From: Septoria linicola
Taxonomy: Eukaryota; Ascomycota; Dothideomycetes; Mycosphaerellales; Mycosphaerellaceae
Assembly (NCBI GenBank): GCA_024114885.1
Contig: CP099418.1
Coordinates: 4,154,001-4,218,000 of the forward strand
Length of the DNA: 64,000 nt
Direction of reading: 5' to 3'
Shown piece by piece: positions 19,506 to 30,917 of this stretch (positions are counted from its first letter, which is position 1; each line of letters opens with the position of its first letter). The notes under the pieces are model-generated. The model ran no database searches. It saw only the letters and a list, made by a program, of their open reading frames with translations, and was not told the DNA's origin. The translations under genes were made by a program, and so were the position numbers.

Positions 19506-21478
19506 GTTGGCGGTTGTGTGATTGTCGGTGGTTTCGAAAGGGTGCTTCTTCGCAAGAGTTTGAAGTTCTGGATGCAATGTCAATGGCGACGCCGAGATGC
19601 TCGATGTCGAGATAGTGTACTCACATCAGGTACACAAGCTTGTCGTGAGGTATGATGACAAGAGTCGGAAGACAAGAGAGCAGAGAGAGAAGAAATGGTT
19701 TTATGGCAAGGTGGAGCCTTGGCGCCCAATCGCGGGGCACGTGGAGACAAGGCCACCAAGGCCACACTTCACTTGTTGAGGTGGCAACTCGTTGACAGTG
19801 AGCTGGTTCAGCAAGTAATGTTTGACTAAGTCCATTGACTTGATAACACGATATTGTCAAACGCCTCTGTAAATTGTTCACGTTCAAGACCACTCCCTTC
19901 GAGCACTATGGCATGGTCCTCAGCACGTTTGCAGAGACACATACTGACTCTGTGCACACATCAGTGAGATCATGCCAGCGCTGCAGATAAGTGGATCTTG
20001 ATATCGACTACCATGAGAAACTAGCACAGCTCGCCACCCATGCTCGAGCCATGTATTTCGTAGCAGCTCGAGCGGTGAGCATATCTGGTACCGAACCACC
20101 TCACCTTACAGCAGACACTTGCCACGTCTCTCCTCGATGTGTCGAGAATTCTGCGCCGTTATGTGGCTTCCTAGGCATGGCACCATGCGATATAATAGTA
20201 GAGAGGATGCAATTTGTTGTATAGCAGAAGGTCGGAGTGCACACTAGGCCTCTCGCCTCCCCATCCCTCGTGTTGCTGCCGCTTTCTGGATGATGAACAT
20301 GGCATGGCAAGATTGGGAACTGACATGCCTCTTCTCTGTTCTCTCACCCATGTATTCTACGGTCCTCTAGAGCTTTGCCAGCTGCGTCTGGATGTTCAGT
20401 CGTGGAGATACCAGAAGTGATCGCACGGCGAGAAAGGACATTGACATTTCTACCTAACCATCATTGCGAGCACCCTAATTGCAGCATACCTTGCAGCAGC
20501 AGCTCATGTGGCTTCCACCACAGTACTGTCCTGGCAACTTGCATGCTCCTACGAGTAGGGCGGGTCACTATATCGCTGTGTGATATCGTCAGAGCACCAT
20601 TCACCATCTTCTCGAGTATCCGAGCTTTCGGACGGGACCTTTAGTACGCGATACTGGTCGATAGATCAGACACCAATGAGGGCGCTGAAATGGTGGAATG
20701 GTAGCTGGGAAAGCAAATTGTCTTTGAAGACGTTGGTGATATTGGATCGTGCGTGGTCCAGGTCTCAGGAACCTGGTATATTTCTTGGCTGTTGCAGGGA
20801 TGGAAGTGTCGACTGCAAGTGCTGCACTTGTCGTCCTCGCTCAGTTTGACATATCCACAACCATACGAAAGCTTTCCACCCGTGGCCTTGTAGCCATGAG
20901 CTTGCATGGTCAACATTGCTCAGCCATCACTTCAGACCATGGAACCACTCACAGGCGCGATAACTTGCGATGGCCAGGCCAGACGCACGCTCATTCGCTT
21001 GTGACCTTCTGATCTCGACGTCGACACTCAGGTCCTGCGTCGCAATTACATCGACTCTTCCTAGAGACGTAGTAAGGTGTATTGTGACAAAACACTCTAG
21101 GTGAGCTTCGGCTTAGGATGAAGTCTCTGCACGATGAACGGCTGAAGCATCCTGCGACGGGTGATCGGCCGGCGTCTTGGAAGCAGAAATCTCCATTACC
21201 GCTGATGAGGCACAAACAAAGTGACGTATGTGAGGAACTCAAACCACGAAGGAATTGACTAGTTGAGCACCAATGGTTCTTGCGTCGGCACTGTAAGCCG
21301 ACTAGTCTGTTAATCAGCCATCGGCATGAAGCACAACAGCCACCAACGACAACTCCGTCTCTTGGCTGCTTCAGCCGTTGCGACACAACTCCACTCTTCG
21401 AACACCTAGAAGATCAATTTTGAGTCTCTTTGGATTATCTCCAGAGGCAGCAGGCTGTACTCCGTCGCCGCCTTCATC
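19506..21478. other. Long intergenic region upstream of TEF1 and the MFS gene
   Basis: Nearly 2 kb between divergent starts. All open frames are under about 135 codons, overlap on both strands and have no recognisable domains. I found no tRNA, repeat or RIP signature. It should hold the strong TEF1 promoter at its left end. Confidence 0.5.
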
Positions 21479-23983
21479 ATGAATAGAGAAGATGCAAACG
21501 TCGCACATGCCGAGTATGATGCCGATCCGGTCCGGTTCAGAAGCTATGTGCGTGAGAAGTGCAGGGATACTGGGATAATCGATTGACTTTGTTCAGGATG
21601 CAAACAACGATCTCGAAACAAGCTATCAGTCATTGCACGCAGCGCAACCCACGCATACACAAGATCGGCTAGAACGAACGGAGACAGCGAACGAAGCCGA
21701 GGAAGCAGAATCAGTGAGCTCGTCAAGCAGTTCCTCTATACGCCACGCATCTACAGCATCAAGGACAGTCACGAGGAGCAGTACCCGCATCGAGAATGAT
21801 TTTCTTCGCTACCTGGAAAGGCACCCTACCGCGATCCAGCGCATTCAGGACCATCGTCTGCAGCATTCCCTGACAGTCGGTTCAAGAAGACCTGCGACAT
21901 CTCACGAAAGCAATAACCTGCCCAGCTTTGGTGGAAATAAGCCCTACCCGCCACCTTTGCCTCCTTCAGAAGAATATGTTGTCGAATTCGATGGCCACGA
22001 GGATCCTAGACACGCGATGAATTGGCCGACGAAGAAGAAAATCTACATAAGTTCAATCCTGATCTTTGACGCGCTAGCAGCCACATTCGCATCTGCGATC
22101 TTCTCTCCAGCCGCAACGTATGTCCAGCAGGAGTTCAGTAAGGGGCGCGAGGTGGTGACCCTCGCCACTTCGCTGTTTGTAAGTATTTTATGACAGACAT
22201 CGACCTATGGATGAGTGTTAACGATGGGTCAGGTACTAGGGTACGCCGTAGGACCATCGATATTTGCGCCCATGAGTGAGCTGTACGGAAGACGTCTGCC
22301 GATCATCATCGCGGCGTTCGCATTCGGCATCTTCAACATTGGTGTAGCAGTGGCAAAGGACTATCAGACACTCATACTATGTCGCTTCTTCGCTGGTCTC
22401 TTTGCAAGTTGTCCTCTCGCTGTGACTGCCGCAGTGTTTGCGGATATGTATTCGAACCAGTATCGTGGTCTTGCTGTCACTGCGTTCTCTGCGACAGTGA
22501 TCAATGGACCGCTTATGGCTCCTTTCATTGGTATGAATGGAAGCTACGATGATATGGGCTCAAGTTGATGTCAATTACAGGTGGCTTCATCTCGAAATCA
22601 TATCTGGGCTGGCGGTGGGTCGCGTACATTCCTGCTTGTAAGTGTGGCACTGTCGGTATCTGCAGAACCGCGCTAACACTCACAGTCATGGGCTTTGCCG
22701 CGGGCACACTTGCGCTGCTTTTCCAAGAGGAGACATACGGGTGAGCAGAGATCCTTCGTCCATCAAAGATTGCCACTAAGACTATTTAGCCCTGTCGTCC
22801 TTGTCAGCAAGGCTTCCGAACTGCGCCGATTGACACGCAATTGGGGGTGAGTAATGCTTCGTCTAGATCGCTCAGTCCCCACTAACCAAAGAGCAGTATT
22901 CACGCGAAGCAAGAAGAGGTCGAAGTCGATCTCACGGAACTTGCTGTCAAGAATGTGGCGCGTCCGCTACGTATCCTGTTCACCGAACCGATTGTCCTAC
23001 TCATCACGATCTATATGAGTTTCTTGTACGGTCTGCTATACCTCAGCTTGACAGCTTACGGCATTGTCTTCTCTCAGATCTATGGCTTCAGCCTTGGCGT
23101 AGCAGGTCTGCCATATTTTGGCATGATTGTGGGCGTCTGCATTGGCTTGGTTCTGGTTGTCATCGACGTCCCGAGGTATAACAAGAAATTGGCGGCGAAC
23201 AGTAAGTACAGCGAGGGAACAAGTGGGCAGCCCAGTAAAGGACTAACCTCAGAACCGCAGACAATATACCTGTTCCGGAGTGGCGACTGCCCATCACGAT
23301 GGCAGGAGGCATTTCATTCACAGTCGGCTTATTCATGTTTGGGGTGAGTCGTGGTGGAGCGCAAGTTGTCCACGGCCGTTGTGTGCTAACTCAGCTCTAG
23401 TGGACGAGTTCTGCGAGCATACCCTGGATCGTGCCTACAGTCGCTGGCTTGTTCCTTGGATTTGGCATCTTCACAGTTTTCCTGCAATGCCTCAATTACA
23501 TCGTGAGTCGAATATATTGCAGAGTGTTTCATTTCCGTTCTAACGCATAATAGATTGATGCCTATCTCATGTTCGCCGCCTCGGCCATTGCTGCCAATAC
23601 CATCATGCGATCGCTCTGTGGAGCCATTTTCCCTCTCTTTGCCACTTATATGTTCAACGGCATCGGGATCAACTGGTGTGTTCGAACATCTTCGTACATG
23701 CACACGACATCGCTGACAGAAGCCAGGGGCATGACACTACTAGGCATCCTTTCGGCACTGTTCATCCCAATGCCTTTCCTTTTCTACTTCTATGGTAAAT
23801 TACTCTTCCTCGTTGTACTGTTAGCAAGCCCACTGACCCTGCACAGGCAAACGCATCAGAGCCAAGTCGAAGTTCGCCCCAGCGCCAGACATTGAGCAAG
23901 ACAAAGTGAAAGACGAAGAGAGCAGAGTCGACAGCAATAACGCACGAGCCAACAGTACCGAAGACAGCAAGAAAGAAGAGTGA
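21479..23983 (+). CDS. MFS transporter, DHA1-type (12 exons)
   Basis: Twelve-helix proton antiporter of the major facilitator superfamily, drug:H+ antiporter-1 type (FLR1/TPO-like), in the plasma membrane; the substrate is unknown. Exons: 21479-21547, 21597-22178, 22233-22530, 22581-22637, 22686-22740, 22790-22846, 22897-23201, 23261-23343, 23401-23502, 23554-23675, 23727-23794, 23847-23983. All eleven introns (45-60 nt) have GT..AG ends and the phases join to 644 residues. A long Ser-rich cytosolic N-terminus precedes the DHA1 motif DPRHAMNWPTKKKIY. The loop motif GPMSELYGRR-type (APMSELYGRRLP) lies between helices 2 and 3, and the tail is charged. It sits 274 bases upstream of a methyltransferase in the same direction. 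Confidence 0.9.
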
Positions 23984-24257
23984 CGATGTCAGGTACGCCA
24001 CCTCAGCAGCAAGAATATAAGCAAATCAGTCTGTTGCACGTGGAAAACCCTCCGAAATGAGTCACGTGCCATGGAAACATAAATGTCTCCGATGAATTGT
24101 TGTGTCAGCGTTCAGCGCATATATATAATCTTTAGTTAGCGAATGTATAATGTCTTACAAAGTCAAAGCCCGTTTTCTTCTGCATTCAGTCATCACTTCG
24201 CAATCTTCTGTACTACCTCCTCACCAATCTGGATCACTACTAGTGCACAGAACAGAC

Positions 24258-25234
24258 ATGGCCTCACTCAGCAATACTCAAGGCGCCGACTGGCAAGAAG
24301 TGGCCAAAATCTACAAGCAGTTGACAGTCAGCGTCAGCAACAGACCCATCGAAGCCATGCTCGACAAGGCAAATGCTCTCCTTCCGTTCAGCGAAGCGAC
24401 TGGAATCCACGATAGCGGCTGTGGTCCAGGACCAGTGCTATCACGACTCATCAGTAAGTATGGTGCTCAGTTGCCTCAAGACTGTACCTTGAGTGCATCA
24501 GACTTCTCGTCAGGTACGTGAGCACAACAATTCCGGCGACTCAATCGATTTGCTGACGTGGTTGCTTCCTTGGTCCCAGGTATGATCGAGCAAATGGAGC
24601 AAGTCAAGAAGGAAGAAGCCGACCGTGATCCGTCATCTCCCTGGAGTCGAGTAGAAACCTCAGTGCTCGATGCCATGGATCTAAAGGGAATTGAAGATGG
24701 CTCTAAAAGTCATGTCACTGCAGGTCAACCATCTCGTTTCGAACAGGCAGAGTCTAGACTGATACGATTTAAGCAGGCTGGGTATATTTCATGACTTCTT
24801 CGCCGCAAAAGTGCCTGGCAGAAAGTCTCCGGGTCCTCAAAACAGGCGGTGCACTGACTTGCTCTTCCTGGGAGGACTCCCAGTGGATGCAGTTGATGAA
24901 GTTGGTACATGAAGTCCGACCTGATGCGCCAGTTATGAAAATCCCGGAAGAATGGCAGTCGACTCGAGGGCTCCAGACTGAGCTCGAGCAAGCTGGATTC
25001 AGTGCCGTGGAAGCAGTGCAGGTTGAAGTGGAGATGCACTTCGACAGCTACGATGCATTGCTGGACCTCTTGACCACAAAGTTGCCGCATATGGTCAAGA
25101 CGTTGAGCACTTGGTCTCAGCATGAAGTCGCGAGGTTGAGAAATATCATGGAGGGCCGACTGAGGGAGTTCTGTCCAACCGCGCCTGGCAAGATGACAGG
25201 AGTTGCACTCGTGGCGGTGGGGCGTAAAGCGTAG
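24258..25234 (+). CDS. SAM-dependent class I methyltransferase (three exons)
   Basis: Exons 24258-24513, 24580-24723 and 24777-25234 join in phase to 285 residues. SAM-binding motif I reads IHDSGCGPGPVLSRL (the DxGxGxG form, with Pro at one Gly). Motif III/IV positions are covered by HVTAG-WVYFMTSSPQKCL and the ESLRVLKTGGALTCSSW segment, the usual RVLKPGG strand. The substrate cannot be told; the fold resembles UbiE-type small-molecule methyltransferases. Start ATG at 24258 (MASLSNTQGADW) is preferred over an upstream in-frame ATG. It follows the MFS gene tandemly, a pairing often seen in small metabolic or detoxification clusters, although no synthase is present here. Confidence 0.85.
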
Positions 25235-25587
25235 CCTATAGATAGGTCACCGCTCTAGATGGAAGGCGCTAAAATGATGTGGTCGTTTGATCTCTTCTCA
25301 TGTCCACAACGTGTAACAGATCTTTCGAATTGTCTGAGGGATGAGTGTCTGTAACAACGTCAGCAGCCAAGTGTTCAGCGCTCTTCCAACCTGCAATGGC
25401 AAACAGAGCATTCGCTCGCCGCAGAGTATTCAGCCAGCGAAGGCGTGCCTTCCATTCAGTGCTATCAATGGGGCAATCTGTCGAGTCGTGCAACGAGCGT
25501 ATATGTGTTGAAGCCATCTCATTCAGATCTGCTACATGCATCCGGCCCCTCTTTTGCTTGCTTCAAAGTACGTCTCATCTGCTCCCT
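25235..25587. other. Intergenic, convergent 3' ends
   Basis: About 350 bases between convergent stops. A 90-codon minus-strand frame here has no recognisable domain. Confidence 0.5.
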
Positions 25588-26202
25588 CTACGACTTGTTC
25601 TGGTTCGACTGCAGCTGCTGGTATGCAAAGAAGGCAACAGCAGCACCAACAAGGACAATGGCATATACTCCGACGCCGAGGCCACCGGAGCCTGCGGCCG
25701 ATTTGCGTGAATCGGCGACCTGCTGGGCGGCGGACTTTGGCTGTGGGTCTCCCTCCTGTTGTTGATCCCGTCAGTGACTACTCCGTGCTTCACGCATTCG
25801 CCATTGTGCTCTCGGACGTACCTGTCGCTTCAAGTTGCCCACTAGCAGACCTTCCAAGATCTCTCGTGCCTCATCACTGTGTCCAACATCTTCAAAAGCC
25901 TCAGTGGCGTCTTGCCCGCCTACGTCGAGGAGAACCTCTTCACCACCTCTGTAAGATGCCCAAGTCAGCTTACAACTTGCAACTCTTCAGGCGGTATGTC
26001 TGTGGAGCATTGGGGCCGATATAAGGCATGCAGGCGACAAGAAATTGTCCACACTGTCCTCTGTACCATCGCACGACACTTACGGGTGCTCGTCCACGAA
26101 GCTCGATGTGTTGTAGACTTTGTCGTGAATGACCATGTACAGGTCCTTCTTGGACGTGTGCTCGCTGACGTCCGAGTACGTGAAGTCCTTGGAGTCGGCC
26201 AT
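25588..26202 (-). CDS. CYB5: Tail-anchored cytochrome b5 (three exons)
   Basis: ER electron carrier that serves desaturases, hydroxylases and P450 enzymes. Exons 26084-26202, 25822-25948 and 25588-25755 join to 137 residues. The haem-binding core has both axial His residues: one in DEHPGGEEVL and one in VGHSDEAREIL. The C-terminus has a single hydrophobic helix (GVGVYAIVLVGAAVAFFAY) with a short polar end, the classic tail anchor. Intron 1 (135 nt) interrupts the HPGG motif after CC of the Pro codon; intron 2 is 66 nt. Start MADSKDFTYSDV is unambiguous. Confidence 0.93.
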
Positions 26203-27126
26203 GTTGTTTGTTGTTGGAATGTGTATATGGCAATCGGTGCAGGCAATGGAGCAGTGACTCTAAGATGTCGAGATGCGGGACAGTTGGGCAGTGAGTTGAG
26301 GATTATTGTCTGTCGTTATCGGCACAAGCGAGATCAGCGCACAAGTTGTACAATTCGGCCTTTCCCAGACTGGAACGAGGGCAAGAGGGTCAAACCTAAT
26401 TAAGACTCTCCAATTGGCCTCTTCTTGCGGAATCGTTGCGCGAGACCGAGCGCATAACAAGGATGGCGTGTCTGTGAGCAGCATAACTTTCCGAAGGGCA
26501 ATGCCTTGCCGCGTTTTGTCTCCGTATGCACCATGGACTTTCTTCGGGTCTGCGAGCTATCCCGCTCGCTATTACTGAACTGTAGTCTAGTTCAACGTAC
26601 CTTGTTCTCCTCACAGCTATAGCTATCATCAGCGACAGCCCAATGGCAGAGCAAATCGGCAGAAGTAAGAGATAGTCAAGGTATTGCTTGTGATCATATC
26701 ATTGGTGCGCACAATTGTGTGCATCCGAGCCTCACGCTGCTTCCTTCGGGCGGGCTAATAAAAGGTGTTGCTAGATATACCAAGAATCAAGAATCCCTTT
26801 TGAATTGACTCGTTCAGCGCCTTCGCTCCCTTGTTCCTTCATAGCTCCAGTCCGTCTATCACCAGTATGTTCTCGCACCGAGCGCCTTGTTCCTGCGACA
26901 TGCCGTGGCCCCGCACGTCTCTGTCGGGCCAGATGGATGATCTGGAAATGCATGCTCCAGACACTGCAAATGACGTCTCTGCGTCCTGAAAGACTCGTAC
27001 TATACACTTCTCACTGCCCAGTGACGATGACTCATGGTGTTGCGCATCGTGGTGGTACCTGGCCCTGGCACTTCTGACTCGACCCTGCGAGTCGCTGGCC
27101 ACCTCAACTTCATCGAACGCAGCCAG
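26203..27126. other. Intergenic: CYB5 promoter and STE20 3' flank
   Basis: About 920 bases. Several short overlapping frames on both strands, none with a domain. No repeat or RNA gene recognised. Confidence 0.5.
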
Positions 27127-29757
27127 CTAACTGCCCTTGTTCTTTCGTTCTTCTGCTCTTGCAAGTCTGGCGGCTTTCACCAATGGTGCCAGTGTTGCTA
27201 GAGGCTCCGCGATTTGTATGAAGGCATGCTAAAGAAATACAGTCAGCGTCCATCTCGGACAAGTCACAGTGTGATATCTCACCTTCAATAGGTCATGAGC
27301 TGATGCTCTCTTCTCAGGATCGACCTTGAGAGCAAACTGCAAGAAGTCACGGAAGACTGGGGTCAGATTGTGCTCCTCCTTGATCGTGGGCGTGCCATTT
27401 GTCGCGATAAGATAAAGGGCACGCAGCGGTGACTCGGTGAGGTACGGCGGCTCGCCCTCGATCATCTCAATCGCCATGATTCCGAGCGACCATATGTCGA
27501 TCTTGCGCCCGTACTCTTTCCTTGTCACCACTTCTGGCGCCATCCAGTAAGGCGTGCCGACCATGGTTGTGCGCTTCATGTGGGACTCATTGATCTGTGC
27601 GCAGAAGCCGAAATCTGTAAGCTTGATGCTGCCCTCCAGTGAGAGCAGGATGTTGTCAGACTTGATATCGCGATGAATGACGCCCTTGGAGTGTAGGAAC
27701 TGCAGGCCGTGTAGAGTCTCACGGCACACCGCAGAGATTTGACCTTCGGACATCATGTTAAACGTGACCACATCGGTCAGACTTCCACCTTCCATATACT
27801 CCATGACGACCCAGAGATCGCCCTTGACGAGGAAACTGTCCATGAAGTTGACAATGTTCTTGTGCTTGCTGTCCTTCATGACCAAGATTTCATTGATGAT
27901 CAGATCTTTCTTGGGCTGCTGCTCCAGGTTCATCTGCTTGATGGCTACGCACTTGTTCGTGCCAACCTCGAATGCCGTATATACACCTCCAGAAGCTCCC
28001 TGTCCAATTTTGATAAGGTTGCGGTATTTCTTAGTAGGATCTGCCGCGTTACAGATGAGCTGGAGCTTGCTGAGAACTTCGGCATTCGTGATTGACTGCC
28101 GCGGGCGCTGTCGAGGTCTGGGTGCAGGCCCAACCCTGGGATCAACAGCGGGTGGTTGTGGTACTTGGCGTGACTCAGTGGGAGGTGCAATTTGTGAATG
28201 CTGCTGTTGCTGCTGATGCAAGCCGTTACTCGTCGGATGCCGCTGCGATTGTGAACGTTCCAGCGATTGCTGCTTGAGTGCTTGCTGTGCTGCTTTCATG
28301 GCCTGCTCTTGCTGATGCTGATACTGCTGCGGAAAGGAGATGGGCGACTGTTGTTGCTGTTGATTCTGATACGTTGGGCCAGTGTTGGCACGGCTCCTGT
28401 TCTGCACGGGCTGGGTGTTCGATGAAATGTCTGTCACTGTTGGCGGCGCATACCTGACCGCAGGTAGTCCATCCTCGGGTCTGGACTGCTCTCTTTGTGG
28501 ACTGGGCACTGGAGGCGCGGGTCGTTGTGGGATCATGTTGGATGACTGACTCCCTGGAGGTCTGGGCGCAGGCCGCATTGGCAGCAAGTTGCCATTCATC
28601 TGGGGACTGATTGGTGAGCTCATGCCATAGCCTTGACTTGTCCCTCGTGGAACGGGCGGTGGCGCTCTGGGGTTCTCGAAGCTTTCGCCTTCATTTTTGG
28701 GGAACCGTGGGCTTGCGGGCGGACTCATAACATACCCTCCTGGACTCAGACCAGATTGATAGCCCTGTGGGCTGTCTTGCGGCTTCGCATGATCGAACTT
28801 GTGATATGTCCAGTCATCACTGCCGTTGTCATTGTTCTCGTTGAAGAACGTGACTACATCGATAATCGCTTGTGGATTCTTCTTCTGTTCCTGCTCGGTG
28901 ATACCATTGGCTTGCAGGGTCCGTTGCCATTCTTTGGGAAGACCCTGCGCATGTGATCAGCATTCTTTCACTGTGCGTGTCAAGACAAACTATCATGGGC
29001 GCGGAACCTACAGTAAACTCTCCCGTCTCTTGGTCGTAGCCTACATGTGTGACATGCACAGGGTTTTCCGGCGCTGAGATCGTGGGCTTTCGCGGCGTGC
29101 CTACCAGGCTGGACATCAAGCTCGAGAAGCCGCTCTTCTTCTTGAGCACTTTGCTCTCCTTTGTCTCATCACTGTATCTCTGCCTCGGGCCGATGCCATT
29201 GCTTGACGTGAGTCCTTCCATACCTGATGCACCCAGTATTTGCGACAGTCGTACAGCGGGGTTGGCAGCCGCAGAGCTGTGGTCAGCGACACGGTCTGCG
29301 GGTCGCAAGACTTCAACGTGCGATGGCTGCGCCGGTTGTGGCGGGCCTGCTTCCGCTTGTTGCCCTCGTTGTTGTTGCTGTTGTGGCGGTGCTAATGCTG
29401 TGGCCGGCTGGAATGAAGTCGAGGGAAGCGCGGCAGCGTGGGTGTCGTTCGTGTACGAGATGGCGTTTATGGCCAGCAGCGTCTCGGCATCGAAGTTGTC
29501 GCCCACGAGCTCACGTGAAGTGCGCTGCGTTACAGAGAGCGGCCGATTGTTGGGCGAGGAAGTAGGGCCCGAGCCAGACGGAGGATAGTCGCGCAAGTGG
29601 GCGTAATGCGGATGCTGATGCTGATGCTGATGCTGCGGTGGTGCTGATGATTGCTGCGACGGTAATGGTCGTTCGCCCGAAGCGGCAGCAGCAGAACTGT
29701 TCTTGCGAGAGGCAGATGGCGACGACGACGACGACAGCGACGCAGACGTCGAAGCGA

Positions 29758-29788
<31 letters not shown>

Positions 29789-29914
29789 TTTTTCCCGTTC
29801 TGCGGGTGGATGCGAAGACTGCTCTCGCTTCTGCGTTGGCGCGATTCGATGTTTGGCGGCAGTGGATGTGGAGCGCGGGGCGTTCTTCTTCAGAACCTTT
29901 CTTGAGGTGGGCAT
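27127..29914 (-). CDS. STE20: p21-activated protein kinase Ste20 (three exons)
   Basis: Cdc42-controlled PAK kinase acting at the top of MAPK and polarity pathways. Exons 29012-29914, 27283-28944 and 27127-27228 join to 888 residues. The CRIB/PBD motif spans the first splice: ISAPENPVHVTHVGYDQETG, then EFT joined to GLPKEWQRTLQANGI. The kinase domain (about 608-860) has the Gly loop IGQGASGGVY, VAIKQM, catalytic HRDIKSDN, DFGF, and the TMVGTPYWMAPE activation segment. The N-terminus is Ser/Pro/Gln-rich with a (CTG)n-encoded polyglutamine run. Absence of a PH domain supports Ste20 rather than Cla4. The frame is open upstream of ATG 29912-29914 (MPTSRKVLKK), which is chosen because the extension lacks an ATG. 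Confidence 0.93.
29758..29787 (-). repeat. Polyglutamine-coding CAG/CTG microsatellite in STE20
   Basis: An almost pure trinucleotide run encoding about ten Gln in the STE20 N-terminus. His-Gln repeats occur near 29597-29640. Length variation between strains is expected. Confidence 0.85.
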
Positions 29915-30917
29915 CTCTTTGCTGGACGTCTCGAGAACAATGCAATAAATGGAGAGCGGAGATACCCTGAGCGGACGCGACAAACGACTTCACGCATACT
30001 ACCGCTGGGTGCTTCACACACGGAAACGGTTTGGACAGCAGCAGCAGGGTGTCACAGACAGACAGTGTGGGTCCGTTCGCAACAGGTTACAGCAGCCTTG
30101 CTGCTGCTATCACCACGCCTGCGCTGGGCTTTGGCGGCATTACATCCGCCTGTCGCAGCTATGATGCTCTCTCATTCATTGTTGCTGAGCCCAGGCGCAA
30201 CGATCGCCTGTCCTGCTCCCACGGACAAGCGCCGACCGTTTGTTGTGCTCCCAACCGTCAGAAGATCAAATCCCTGCTAGCTGTGCGCGCACATCCTGGA
30301 AGATTGCTCTGCGTGGCTCAAACGGCGACTCAGCTTGCGCTCCAGATCTCTCCGCGGGACTCTCTATCTGCGCAATGTGGCTCTGTGCTGCCATATCTAC
30401 TCAAAGCATGCTTCAAATTCGGAGGCGCAGCAGCAGCCAGCAGGATATTCCCTCTCGCCGCTTGCATGGGACCTCCTGGCGCGCTGTCGATTCTCATAGC
30501 TTTACCACCGTCACACCCTGCATTTTGTGCGCTCGTGCTACCCCAACCCGCTGCACAAGCGACTGGTGGCATCTCCACCTCACATGTGCCTCGTTGCCGC
30601 TATCCTCGCCAGCCGTTGATGTTGCAATATATGATAAGTAGCACCAAGCTGACAGTGTCCCAAAGTGCCGGCTCGGCTGCATGAGTCTCACATGTTCATC
30701 ATTGGCGCTGCGTATCGGACATATTCCTCTCCTTGATCGTTGCAGTGGAGACGATCGTGCCGGCATTGTGCTCTGGACACTGGAATCTGATCCAAATGAA
30801 TGGCCTGCCTATCCGAGCCACGTACAGTGGTCGATAAGCTTGCATTGTTTGCGCTACAGTAGTACATACACGCGATGGGTATTGATATGTCACATTTCGA
30901 CTACTGCTCACAACTCA
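29915..30917. other. Intergenic: STE20 promoter and HSE1 3' flank
   Basis: About 1 kb. A 217-codon plus-strand frame (30031-30684) is present but compositionally ordinary and domain-free, so it is not called. CT-rich stretches suit a long STE20 5' UTR. Confidence 0.5.

Noticed and set aside
26805..27077. 90-codon plus-strand frame between CYB5 and STE20
   Set aside because: No recognisable domain and overlapped by an equal frame on the other strand.
30031..30684. 217-codon plus-strand open frame upstream of STE20
   Set aside because: No domain, no splice context and no plausible neighbour role; several other frames overlap it and it lies where the STE20 promoter and 5' UTR should be.
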